Shown: positions 1-5,754 of the stretch, piece by piece
Layout of the letters: every line of letters starts with the position of its first letter
How positions within the stretch are numbered: position 1 is the first letter of the stretch
Source: Thermoplasmata archaeon
GTDB taxonomy: Archaea; Thermoplasmatota; Thermoplasmata; Thermoplasmatales; Thermoplasmataceae
Length of the DNA stretch: 7,190 nucleotides
Assembly: GCA_021804185.1 (NCBI GenBank)
Contig: JAJZKL010000049.1
Location: 1 to 7,190 of the forward strand
Direction of reading: 5' to 3'
Notes under the pieces: generated by a model
What the model was told of the DNA's origin: nothing
Seen by the model: the letters and a program-made list of their open reading frames with translations, nothing else
Database searches by the model: none
Translations under genes and position numbers: made by a program

Positions 1-20
1 TCGAAACAGGAGAAACCTGA
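1..20 (+). repeat. 20-base direct repeat, copy 1
   Basis: These 20 bases are identical, in the same orientation, to 1873-1892. The match may extend left beyond the window. This copy lies inside the epimerase coding region, over roughly codons 53-59 read on the minus strand. The unit holds a short inverted repeat, CAGG-agaaa-CCTG. Confidence 0.8.
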
Positions 21-177
21 AACCTTTCTTTCCCTGGTATTTCTTGATGTACCTTTCGTCAACATTTGACAGATTGTCCATCACAGTAATATCATTGTTT
101 TCTGAAAGTTCCTCTACCATATTTGAACCTATGAAACCGGCACCACCGGTGATAAGTATACGCTTCCCTGTTATCAT
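1..177 (-). CDS. NAD-dependent sugar-nucleotide epimerase/dehydratase, N-terminal part
   Basis: This is the first 59 codons of a gene that runs off the left edge of the window. The translation opens [19 protein letters not shown], the Rossmann-fold NAD(P)-binding start of extended short-chain dehydrogenases (UDP-glucose 4-epimerase, dTDP-glucose 4,6-dehydratase and relatives). The GxxGxxG glycines are at residues 11-17. A DNLS segment (34-37) follows the second beta strand, where the family's acidic residue binds the adenosine ribose of NAD. Such enzymes rearrange nucleotide sugars in the cytoplasm for glycan or polysaccharide synthesis. The exact substrate cannot be told because the YxxxK active site lies outside the window. 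The ATG at 177 is the only in-frame ATG before an upstream stop (205-207). It lacks a good Shine-Dalgarno site, and a TATA-like box about 27 bases upstream suggests a leaderless transcript. The gene is divergent from the DHA2 exporter. Confidence 0.88.
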   Translation of the reverse strand, partial: MITGKRILITGGAGFIGSNMVEELSENNDITVMDNLSNVDERYIKKYQGKKGFRFLLFR

Positions 178-198
178 AGCACAGTCATGTCCCTGACG

Positions 199-210
199 TA
201 TTAATTATTT
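199..210 (-). promoter_or_regulatory. Candidate TATA box for the epimerase gene
   Basis: Read on the minus strand this is AAATAATTAATA, an AT-only block that fits an archaeal TATA element. Its centre is about 27 bases upstream of the ATG at 177, so transcription would start almost at the start codon. This fits a leaderless mRNA and the absence of a Shine-Dalgarno motif. Confidence 0.45.
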
Positions 211-292
211 CACAGTTCCTTATCTGCTCATTGCATTCTTCTCTGGAATCAGTTTCCATTCAATTGTTAAACTCGTCTCCGTTTCTGGAATG

Positions 293-300
293 CTTAAATA
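293..300 (+). promoter_or_regulatory. Candidate TATA box for the DHA2 exporter
   Basis: CTTAAATA resembles an archaeal TATA element. Transcription would start near 320-327 and give a leader of about 95 bases. The TATA-like TTGATAAATT at 344-353 is an alternative that would give a leader of about 50 bases. The two dyads at 312-347 would overlap the start site in the first case and the upstream promoter element in the second. Confidence 0.4.
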
Positions 301-311
301 ATGAGAAATGA

Positions 312-328
312 TAAGAGGTAGCCTCTTA
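312..328. promoter_or_regulatory. Perfect inverted repeat, candidate operator 1
   Basis: TAAGAGG-TAG-CCTCTTA: seven-base arms with a three-base spacer and no mismatch. It sits between a candidate TATA box and the exporter's start codon, where an archaeal repressor (for example of the MarR or TetR type often used for drug exporters) would block polymerase. No regulator gene is visible in the window, so the binding protein is unknown. Confidence 0.5.
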
Positions 329-329
329 A

Positions 330-347
330 CAACAATAACCATTGTTG
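330..347. promoter_or_regulatory. Perfect inverted repeat, candidate operator 2
   Basis: CAACAAT-AACC-ATTGTTG: seven-base arms around a four-base spacer, one base after the first dyad ends. Its sequence is unrelated to the first dyad, so the two could bind different proteins. It overlaps or abuts the alternative TATA-like element at 344-353. Confidence 0.48.
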
Positions 348-372
348 ATAAATTCGTATCCAATGAGGCGCT

Positions 373-407
373 GAGGTGACCCGACCTCGCTGGAGTGCAC
401 CGACTCC
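373..407 (+). promoter_or_regulatory. Two tandem GC-rich hairpins in the exporter leader
   Basis: Two 16-base elements follow each other with three bases between: GAGGT-gacccg-ACCTC (373-388) and GGAGT-gcaccg-ACTCC (392-407). Each has five-base perfect arms and a six-base loop of similar sequence, with centres 19 bases apart. They end two bases before the Shine-Dalgarno motif. They could act as RNA hairpins controlling translation, or as DNA operator half-sites. They match no riboswitch class that I recognise. Confidence 0.4.
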
Positions 408-408
408 C

Positions 409-415
409 AAGGTGA
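409..415 (+). promoter_or_regulatory. Ribosome-binding site of the DHA2 exporter
   Basis: AAGGTGA matches the archaeal anti-Shine-Dalgarno complement (GGAGGTGA core) and lies six bases before the ATG at 422. This supports that start codon. Confidence 0.6.
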
Positions 416-421
416 AATAAA

Positions 422-1870
422 ATGGCAGAACACAGGAACCTCGTACTGGCCAGCGTCCTCATAGGGATGCTGATGTCAGCGATTGACACGACAATAGTTA
501 TACTGGCACTTCCCACGATCACAGATGAACTGCATGCCCCGTTTCTTGATACAATATGGGTAATACTCATCTATCTCCTGGTCCTGGCTGCACTTACCAC
601 TCAGCTGGGGCGTTTGGGAGACATATATGGGAGGGGGCGGCTCTTCAATCTAGGTTTTCTGGTATTCATAATAGGGTCGGCTGCATCAGGGCTGGCACCT
701 GATGTCTTCTTCCTCATAGGCGCCAGAGGCTTCCAGGGATTTGGGGCTGCCCTCCTGCAGGCAAACAGCAATGCAATAGTGGCTGATCATTTCCCTCCTC
801 AGGAAAGGGGAAAAGCATTTGGGATAACAAGCATGGGATGGACAATAGGCGGTGCCCTTGGAATAGTGCTTGGAGGCATCATTACAACCTTCATAGGATG
901 GAGATTCATATTCTACATTAACGTACCGGTGGGACTCATAGGATTCCTGTTTGCACTGAAATACATAAGGGATGACAAAAGGACAAAGACCACAATAGAC
1001 TATGCGGGAACAGCAATACTTGTTACGCTCCTTTCACTCATATCATATGGTGCAGTGGAAATAGCAGGAAATGGAGTCCAGACATTAAATCTGGCATTGG
1101 TTCTGGCAGGAATTGTATTGATCGTACCATTTGTGCTTGTTGAAAGAAAAGCCAGGGACCCTGTCATAGTGCTGAAGGCATTCAGGGAGAGAGTGCTTAC
1201 ATTTTCACTTCTGGCGGCAACTCTTCAGGCTGTTGGCTATCTTTCGGTTCTGTTCATACTAATAATGTATCTTCAGGGAATAAGGGGATTCAGCCCACTG
1301 GATTCTTCACTGCTTCTTGTTCCCGGATATATAATATCCAGCTTCCTTGCCCCGAAAATGGGCAGGTTCTCGGATAAATTCGGGTCAAGGATAATGGCAA
1401 GCACCGGAATTTTCATGATGGCTGCAGGAGTCCTGGTTTATCTTCTTATGGGGATCAGCACAACCCTTTACCTGGTCATTGCAGGATCAATAGTTACAGG
1501 CTTTGGAGGGGCAATGTTCTGGCCGTCCAATAACAGTGCAGTTATGTCCGGTGCCCCAAGGGAACTGTACGGATCAATTTCCGGGCTTCTCAGAACGCTC
1601 TCCAACATAGGAACTCTTTTCAGTTATGTGATCGCCATATCCATAGCCGCACTTTCTGTCCCGAGATATGTAGCCTTTGAGGTTTTCCTGGGAACATATA
1701 AACTCCAGCATGGATTATCAGCTGAATTCCTGATAGGAATACATGCGGCACTCATAGCCAGCTTCGCCATACTCATAGTGGCTGGGTTGAGCTCACTTGT
1801 GAAGAGCAGGAAGCCTCAAACCGGAAAGACGCCGGAATCCTCAGGTGCATGGAACCAGGGAAAGAAATGA
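422..1870 (+). CDS. DHA2-type MFS drug exporter, 14 membrane segments
   Basis: A 482-residue, very hydrophobic protein of the drug:H+ antiporter-2 branch of the major facilitator superfamily, expected in the cytoplasmic membrane and exporting lipophilic or cationic compounds in exchange for protons. Family motifs appear in order: motif D1 in TM1 (DTTIVILALPTI, 22-33); motif A in the TM2-TM3 loop (GRLGDIYGRGR, 63-73); motif B arginine R102 in TM4; motif C, the antiporter motif, in TM5 (GWTIGGALGIVLGG, 139-152); and the DHA2-typical WRFIFYINVPVG (160-171) before TM6. The length is normal for 14-TM members, and the tail is short, charged and cytoplasmic (about 462-482). The ATG at 422 has a good ribosome-binding site. 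The gene stands alone, divergent from the epimerase, with two AT-rich dyads and two hairpins upstream that suggest inducible control. The substrate cannot be predicted. Confidence 0.9.
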   Translation: MAEHRNLVLASVLIGMLMSAIDTTIVILALPTITDELHAPFLDTIWVILIYLLVLAALTTQLGRLGDIYGRGRLFNLGFLVFIIGSAASGLAPDVFFLIGARGFQGFGAALLQANSNAIVADHFPPQERGKAFGITSMGWTIGGALGIVLGGIITTFIGWRFIFYINVPVGLIGFLFALKYIRDDKRTKTTIDYAGTAILVTLLSLISYGAVEIAGNGVQTLNLALVLAGIVLIVPFVLVERKARDPVIVLKAFRERVLTFSLLAATLQAVGYLSVLFILIMYLQGIRGFSPLDSSLLLVPGYIISSFLAPKMGRFSDKFGSRIMASTGIFMMAAGVLVYLLMGISTTLYLVIAGSIVTGFGGAMFWPSNNSAVMSGAPRELYGSISGLLRTLSNIGTLFSYVIAISIAALSVPRYVAFEVFLGTYKLQHGLSAEFLIGIHAALIASFAILIVAGLSSLVKSRKPQTGKTPESSGAWNQGKK

Positions 1871-1872
1871 TC

Positions 1873-1892
1873 TCGAAACAGGAGAAACCTGA
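1873..1892 (+). repeat. 20-base direct repeat, copy 2
   Basis: Identical to window bases 1-20 and in the same orientation. It begins two bases after the stop codon of the DHA2 exporter. The right flanks of the two copies do not match. The left flank of copy 1 is outside the window, so the full repeat length is unknown. Its short CAGG/CCTG stem has no following T-run, so I do not call it a terminator. Confidence 0.8.
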
Positions 1893-1919
1893 TGCTACCT
1901 CTATTGAATTTGAAATGGA

Positions 1920-1930
1920 TTATTTATATA
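1920..1930 (+). promoter_or_regulatory. TATA box for the ABC exporter operon
   Basis: TTATTTATATA is a strong archaeal TATA element, preceded by purine-rich sequence (1912-1919) that could serve as the BRE. Transcription would start near 1950-1955, just before the GGGAGG ribosome-binding site, giving a short leader of about 20 bases. The operon thus has its own promoter separate from the DHA2 gene. Confidence 0.6.
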
Positions 1931-1955
1931 CAGACTGCAAATTGGGTTGAATTCC

Positions 1956-1961
1956 GGGAGG
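1956..1961 (+). promoter_or_regulatory. Ribosome-binding site of the ABC ATPase
   Basis: GGGAGG, ten bases before the ATG at 1972; the adjoining GGAAGG offers a second, closer purine run. It supports the chosen start. Confidence 0.55.
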
Positions 1962-1971
1962 AAGGCTTCAC

Positions 1972-2811
1972 ATGATCCAGATAAACAACGTAAGGAAGAG
2001 GTACAGCGACGGGACGGAAGCCCTTAAGGGCATCAATGCCAATATTGGAAAGCGAATCACTTCTGTCATAGGCAGAAACGGGGCTGGAAAGACAACTCTC
2101 ATGAGGATACTGTCAACCCAGCTTGAACCTTCTTCAGGCGAGGTTATCATTGACGGGCTGGACGTGATGAAAGATACGCTTGAGGTGAGGAAGAAGGTAT
2201 GCAGCATACCACAGGAGGCAACTCCCATCGGCATACTCACCCCCCTGGAACATGTCACTCTTTACCTGCTTGCAAGAAAATTCCAGTACAGGGATGCAAG
2301 AAGGGAGGCAATGAATGCACTGGACAGCCTTGGCATACTTGAGTATAAGGACAAGCCATCTGACACGCTTTCTGGGGGCACGAAGAGGAAGATTTTCGTG
2401 GCAATGGCAATAGCCTCCAATGCAGATACGGTTTTCCTGGACGAACCCACAACCGGACTGGACCCAGTTTCCAGAATGGAGGTGTGGTCTTCCATCAGGA
2501 AACTGCAGAGCAACCTCATAGTCACAACGCATTACATGGAGGAGGCGGAGGAGCTTTCGCAGGAGGTGTTCATGGTTGAGGGGGGACTTGTTATTGAAAA
2601 GGGCGAGGTTAAGGATCTTCTTTCAAGATTCAGGGGAAAAGTCAGGGCTGAGAGCCATACACCACTGGATGGCGCCATACGGATCAGCAACACCTTTGTG
2701 AAGTACATAGACGAAGATGATGCATCTGAATACATCCGCATGGGATGCACAGTAAAGAAAGTGACACTGGATGATGTATTTATTCTGAGGGGAGTGAGCA
2801 TTGAATCCTAA
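1972..2811 (+). CDS. ABC-2 exporter ATP-binding protein (DrrA/NodI-like)
   Basis: A 279-residue cytoplasmic ATPase that powers the membrane protein encoded next to it. All nucleotide-binding motifs are intact: Walker A GRNGAGKTT (34-42), Q-loop Q81, signature LSGGTKRK (133-140), Walker B VFLDEP (154-159) with catalytic E158, D-loop GLDP (162-165) and the switch histidine H187. A C-terminal extension (about 200-279) ends with VTLDDVFILRG, as in DrrA-type ATPases, where the tail contacts the permease. Length is usual for the group. The first gene of a two-gene operon, it overlaps the permease start by 11 bases, so the two are probably translated in a coupled way. Relatives export antibiotics, lipids or polysaccharides; the substrate here is unknown. 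The ATG at 1972 has both a TATA box and a ribosome-binding site at fitting distances. Confidence 0.93.
   Translation: MIQINNVRKRYSDGTEALKGINANIGKRITSVIGRNGAGKTTLMRILSTQLEPSSGEVIIDGLDVMKDTLEVRKKVCSIPQEATPIGILTPLEHVTLYLLARKFQYRDARREAMNALDSLGILEYKDKPSDTLSGGTKRKIFVAMAIASNADTVFLDEPTTGLDPVSRMEVWSSIRKLQSNLIVTTHYMEEAEELSQEVFMVEGGLVIEKGEVKDLLSRFRGKVRAESHTPLDGAIRISNTFVKYIDEDDASEYIRMGCTVKKVTLDDVFILRGVSIES
2787..2797 (+). promoter_or_regulatory. Ribosome-binding site supporting a TTG start
   Basis: GAGGGGAGTGA lies inside the end of the ATPase gene, just before the TTG at 2801. No in-frame ATG occurs near the start of the permease; the first internal Met would remove the first two membrane segments. The purine run and the 11-base overlap with the ATPase favour TTG as the start. 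Confidence 0.5.
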
Positions 2812-3523
2812 ATTTTCCCTTTACTTCGCCTGGTACTATGGTTTTCGTGTAATAGGCAGGGGTCCATCATACGTCATAGCATCAATAACCACACCCCTCA
2901 CACTTCTGTTCCTTGTATACGTGCTTTCAAACGGAACACTGGTACAGTACGCAGTGGTTGGAGGGTTCGTTACGCTGGTGGCATCAAACGGCCTGACAAG
3001 TGCTTCTGACGCTGCGTTTCTGAGGCTCCAGGCCAAGATCCAGGATCTCTTCATAGCCACCAGCATATCATCCATTGACTACATGATAGGACTTACACTT
3101 AGCTTCCTTCTTTTCACTGTACCTGGACTGGCCCTCTATTCAGTTCTTGCAATTCTGTACCACCTCTTCAGCCCAGTGAGGGTTCTCATAATGATAGGTG
3201 TGCTGGTGATGCTGACCCTGTCAACATCGGCAATATCGTTCATTATAGCCGGTGCCATCAAGCATATAAGGAACGTATGGGGCATTACGGGTATACTGTC
3301 CATAATAATGACAATACTTCCCCCAACGTTCTACCCATACACTTTCCTTCCGAAAGACATACTGTATGTGCTTGCAATTTCCCCTGCAACCCCGGCTGCT
3401 ATAATCCTGCAGGGCACATTCGGACTTTCTCCGGAGTTCTATACCATGATCTTTGTGCTCATTGGCGAAACGGTCGTGTACCTGTCTCTTGCAAAATACT
3501 TCACAAGATGGAGGGAGAAGTAG
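2801..3523 (+). CDS. ABC-2 type exporter permease
   Basis: A 240-residue membrane protein with about six hydrophobic segments, the size and layout of ABC-2 permeases. Segments lie near residues 22-42, 48-65, 93-118, 127-150, 157-175 and 210-232. The stretch LPPTFYPYTFLP (about 175-186) before the last segments matches the conserved region of ABC-2 permeases, which reads roughly PxFYPxxxLP. The charged amphipathic region RLQAKIQD (about 75-82) in the first cytoplasmic loop fits the coupling helix that meets the ATPase. Two copies with two ATPases would form the exporter. Translation starts at TTG, overlapping the ATPase gene. Its TAG stop (3521-3523) directly touches the stop of the convergent MFS gene. 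The substrate is not predictable. Confidence 0.88.
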   Translation: MNPKFSLYFAWYYGFRVIGRGPSYVIASITTPLTLLFLVYVLSNGTLVQYAVVGGFVTLVASNGLTSASDAAFLRLQAKIQDLFIATSISSIDYMIGLTLSFLLFTVPGLALYSVLAILYHLFSPVRVLIMIGVLVMLTLSTSAISFIIAGAIKHIRNVWGITGILSIIMTILPPTFYPYTFLPKDILYVLAISPATPAAIILQGTFGLSPEFYTMIFVLIGETVVYLSLAKYFTRWREK

Positions 3524-4672
3524 TCAGGCATCCCTGAAATTCCTGTATTTCCTGAAGAACAGGAGATCATAGGCCATCTTTATTGATCCGGCTGAGTAGA
3601 ATACAGTGGCAGGCATAGCGTCTATAAGTATGGATGATATGAGCGGACCTGGAACCTGGAAACCAGTCCTGACACTGTTGAAGACTGAGTTTGCCTTTAT
3701 GCGGTATTCACCCGGTATTATTGTGTTTGTGAAGCTGTCCCTTGCAGGTACATCCATCTGGCTTGTTGTCTGCCTCAGGAAAAGCAAGAGTTCGCTTATG
3801 ACAAGGCTGTGGTAGATCGGTATGAGGATGAGGAACACATTGCTGACCAGGTGTGTATATACCATCGTTCTCACCACCCCCATCCTGTTTGACAGCTTTG
3901 ATGAGAGGAGTATGGAAAGAGCCGTTACAATGTTCACGATCAGGAAGATTATGCCTGCCTCTGACAGTGTTATGTTGTAGACATACTTGAACCAGAGAGA
4001 AAGAATTGCGGTATTTACCAGGCCTCCCCCGAGGGCATCCATTGAGAAGAGGTATTTCATGGATCTTACATTTCCTGAAGTTTTTTCGTCCATTACAACG
4101 TTGATCTTCTTTTTCTCAACTTCAGGGAATTTCACCATGGCGTAAGGGATGAACTGGGCAACTGCCATTACGAAGTCGATGAAAAACAGAAGATTGTAAT
4201 CCGGTACCCGGTAAAGTAGCAGGCTGGCAGAAGCCGCAGCTCCAACACCGTAAGATGAGAAATTGTAAACTGAAAATGCATGGTTTTTGGACCTTCTGTC
4301 CGTTTCGTAATGGCTTATGGCATACTGCTCAATTGCAAGGTTGGCAGTAAGATCCCTTCCGCTCAGGGAAATGCCTCCCACAATAACGGCCACAATGTAG
4401 AATATAATGCCGTGATAAAGGATAAGAAGCACAAGTGAAAAAGAAAGGAGTGCGGCCAGCGTGAACGCCCTGGTTCTGTTTCTTATCTTTATTACGGGAA
4501 AAAGATACACGAACAGGGTTGAGGAAACCATGCTGACAAAGAGTGCAATTCCAATCTCGATGCTGTTATATCCGAGGCTTGAAAGATAGAAGGGGGATGA
4601 CACAGCCAGGGTGGTGAATATGAACGATCTTATGGATTTCGATACAGAGAGTTCGTAGGTAGTCCGGTTCAT
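3524..4672 (-). CDS. MFS transporter, 12-TM type, substrate unknown
   Basis: A 382-residue membrane protein with about 12 hydrophobic segments in two halves separated by a charged cytoplasmic loop (about 182-204, rich in Lys and Glu), the layout of the major facilitator superfamily. A degenerate motif A lies in the TM8-TM9 loop (SKLSNRMGVVR, 258-268). The SQMDVPARDSF segment (304-314) near TM10 recurs in archaeal MFS proteins of unassigned function. There is no DHA2 motif C, so it is not a close paralogue of the 422-1870 exporter. The ATG at 4672 has an AGGA ribosome-binding site (4678-4681) five bases upstream. The TGA stop abuts the permease stop with no base between, so each gene's terminator must lie inside the other's coding region. 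Drug or metabolite export is possible but not shown. Confidence 0.82.
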   Translation of the reverse strand: MNRTTYELSVSKSIRSFIFTTLAVSSPFYLSSLGYNSIEIGIALFVSMVSSTLFVYLFPVIKIRNRTRAFTLAALLSFSLVLLILYHGIIFYIVAVIVGGISLSGRDLTANLAIEQYAISHYETDRRSKNHAFSVYNFSSYGVGAAASASLLLYRVPDYNLLFFIDFVMAVAQFIPYAMVKFPEVEKKKINVVMDEKTSGNVRSMKYLFSMDALGGGLVNTAILSLWFKYVYNITLSEAGIIFLIVNIVTALSILLSSKLSNRMGVVRTMVYTHLVSNVFLILIPIYHSLVISELLLFLRQTTSQMDVPARDSFTNTIIPGEYRIKANSVFNSVRTGFQVPGPLISSILIDAMPATVFYSAGSIKMAYDLLFFRKYRNFRDA

Positions 4673-4781
4673 TCCATTCCTGAATCATATCATCATACAT
4701 GTTTTTTGACGTTAACAGGAAAGGAGAAGTTATTCCCTTAGGACGCTAAATGTATTAATTACAATTCTTGCTAGACTGATA

Positions 4782-4847
4782 GAAATGTATTGTGTTTCCT
4801 TTAAGTTATTGAAACATATTGCATTAATTTCCTTCAAGAACTATTGA
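4782..4847. repeat. Degenerate tandem repeat, two copies
   Basis: Copy 1 (4782-4812) and copy 2 (4811-4847) share the order GAAA-2-TATTG-2-TT, TCCTT-1-AAG and ATTGA. Copy 2 has a few extra bases, and most differences are transitions. It is only suggestive: the region is AT-rich and chance similarity is possible. Confidence 0.25.
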
Positions 4848-4965
4848 GTAACAAAACCTCTCTAAATATACTTACCCAGAAGGATCTTGTAGGTTAACTA
4901 GAATAAAGATAAAATAAAATGAGTGAATAAACCAAAACTATTTGTCAAGTTTAGAAAATACCTAC

Positions 4966-4980
4966 TGCTATAAGATAGCA
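4966..4980. promoter_or_regulatory. Inverted repeat upstream of the glycosylase promoter
   Basis: TGCTAT-AAG-ATAGCA: six-base perfect arms and a three-base spacer, about 28 bases before the TATA box at 5008. The position suits an activator site or an upstream operator. The reverse-strand heptamer CTATCTT inside it recurs at 5745-5751, just before the ATPase start. Confidence 0.3.
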
Positions 4981-5007
4981 AAGAAGAATTCTGACTTTGT
5001 ATTATGT

Positions 5008-5015
5008 TATTTATA
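5008..5015 (+). promoter_or_regulatory. TATA box for the glycosylase/ATPase genes
   Basis: TATTTATA, centred about 25 bases before the ATG at 5036. Transcription would begin at or next to the start codon, giving a leaderless mRNA. This agrees with the absence of any Shine-Dalgarno motif before 5036. Confidence 0.6.
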
Positions 5016-5035
5016 CTTGAACTCTTTCATAATCA

Positions 5036-5725
5036 ATGCGTATGAACAACTATGAGGCAAAAGAACTTTTAATGGGTTTCCCCGTTGATGAATTCATTAG
5101 TTCACTTCTTTTTTGGTGGAATAGAGGAGGGAAAAGAAATTTTCCATGGAGAATGACAAATGACCCCTACCAAATTCTCATATCTGAAATAATGTTACAC
5201 CGAACGAAGGCAATCCAAGTAGTCCCGGTCTTTAATGAATTTGTGAAAAAATATAAAGATATTAGTTCAATAGAGAACTCTACGGACGCTGAACTACATT
5301 TGATACTTCACCCTTTGGGACTTTATTGGAGAACCGGTTTAATCAAATCCATGGCCACCAAAATTGTAAAAGAACAGAATGGGAAAATACCCTTTGAATA
5401 CAATGAATTAATTAGTCTTCCTGGTGTAAGTGATTACATTGCTTCAGCAACTCGCTGTTTTGCTTTTGGAACCAGGGAGATTTTGTTAGATACAAACATT
5501 GTAAGGATTATAGGTAGAATATTTGGATTGGAGATTGATGACACGTCCAGAAGAAGTAAACTTTTCAGAGATCTTTTGAATGGTATAGTACCTGAGAGGA
5601 ATAGTAGAGAATTCAACTACGCACTTATTGACTTTGCTTCAAAGGTTTGTCTGCCTGATCCATTGGATTCCATATGCCCTTTTACAGTATATTGTAATTT
5701 TATATCATCATTAAGAAAATTTTAA
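5036..5725 (+). CDS. HhH-GPD DNA glycosylase, Mig-like (G/T mismatch) rather than MutY
   Basis: A 229-residue base-excision enzyme of the endonuclease III/MutY superfamily. NFPWR (35-39) and DPYQILISEIMLHRT (43-57) match the family N-terminus, with E51 at the MutY catalytic-glutamate position. The helix-hairpin-helix is LPGVSDYIA (128-136), and the catalytic aspartate is D152 in LLDTNIVRI. HRT instead of MutY's QQT, Tyr134 in the hairpin, the REFNYALIDF stretch (191-200) and the lack of a MutT-like C-terminal domain all resemble Mig, the thermophile thymine glycosylase that repairs T:G mismatches from deaminated 5-methylcytosine. The C-terminal iron-sulfur motif is unusual: cysteines 205, 214 and 220 are present, but the second of the usual four is missing. 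The gene appears leaderless and sits 29 bases before the GHKL ATPase gene. An A/G-specific activity cannot be excluded. Confidence 0.85.
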   Translation: MRMNNYEAKELLMGFPVDEFISSLLFWWNRGGKRNFPWRMTNDPYQILISEIMLHRTKAIQVVPVFNEFVKKYKDISSIENSTDAELHLILHPLGLYWRTGLIKSMATKIVKEQNGKIPFEYNELISLPGVSDYIASATRCFAFGTREILLDTNIVRIIGRIFGLEIDDTSRRSKLFRDLLNGIVPERNSREFNYALIDFASKVCLPDPLDSICPFTVYCNFISSLRKF

Positions 5726-5729
5726 TAGC

Positions 5730-5747
5730 TAGTTAAAAATTTAACTA
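5730..5747. promoter_or_regulatory. Perfect AT-rich palindrome between glycosylase and ATPase genes
   Basis: TAGTTAAA-AA-TTTAACTA: eight-base perfect arms with a two-base centre, starting five bases after the glycosylase stop and ending seven bases before the ATPase ATG. It fits an operator for a dimeric repressor or an internal promoter element. As an RNA hairpin it would be weak because it is almost all A and T. Confidence 0.45.
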
Positions 5748-5754
5748 TCTTGCT

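Larger units (their letters stand above)
4673..5035. other. AT-rich intergenic region, probable island edge
   Basis: About 360 bases with no credible coding sequence on either strand and no tRNA-like cloverleaf that I can find. It separates the two outward-facing genes at 4672 and 5036 and is markedly AT-rich. It holds the short leader of the MFS gene, a degenerate tandem repeat (4782-4847), a dyad (4966-4980) and the TATA box of the glycosylase gene. Codon and base usage differ on its two sides, so it may contain the junction of an acquired segment. Confidence 0.6.

Noticed and set aside
1..30. Repeated GAAAC motifs, like the 3' end of some CRISPR repeats
   Set aside because: Only a few short, closely spaced copies occur, partly inside the epimerase codons. 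There are no regularly spaced repeats with unique spacers.
344..373. Tiny possible leader peptide (TTG or ATG start ending at TGA 371-373) before the exporter
   Set aside because: It is only 4-10 codons long, has no ribosome-binding site and shows no attenuation-like codon pattern.
220..570. A 116-codon open frame on the minus strand
   Set aside because: It overlaps the start of the DHA2 gene and its promoter region, has a Ser/Ile-rich composition without a recognisable domain, and has no good start signal. It reads as a shadow of the MFS gene.
3277..3537. 86-codon plus-strand frame inside the permease gene
   Set aside because: It lies in another frame of a confident ABC-2 permease and shows no domain or start signal of its own.
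4673..5035. tRNA gene or tRNA-type attachment site in the AT-rich gap
   Set aside because: No GC-rich acceptor/T-arm pair or GTTCNANNC-like T-loop sequence could be found by eye.
5036..5725. Assignment as a housekeeping MutY adenine glycosylase
   Set aside because: It lacks the MutT-like C-terminal domain for 8-oxoguanine recognition, has HRT where MutY has QQT, resembles Mig in the REFNYALIDF region, and sits beside a restriction-type ATPase. Adenine glycosylase activity is still not formally excluded.
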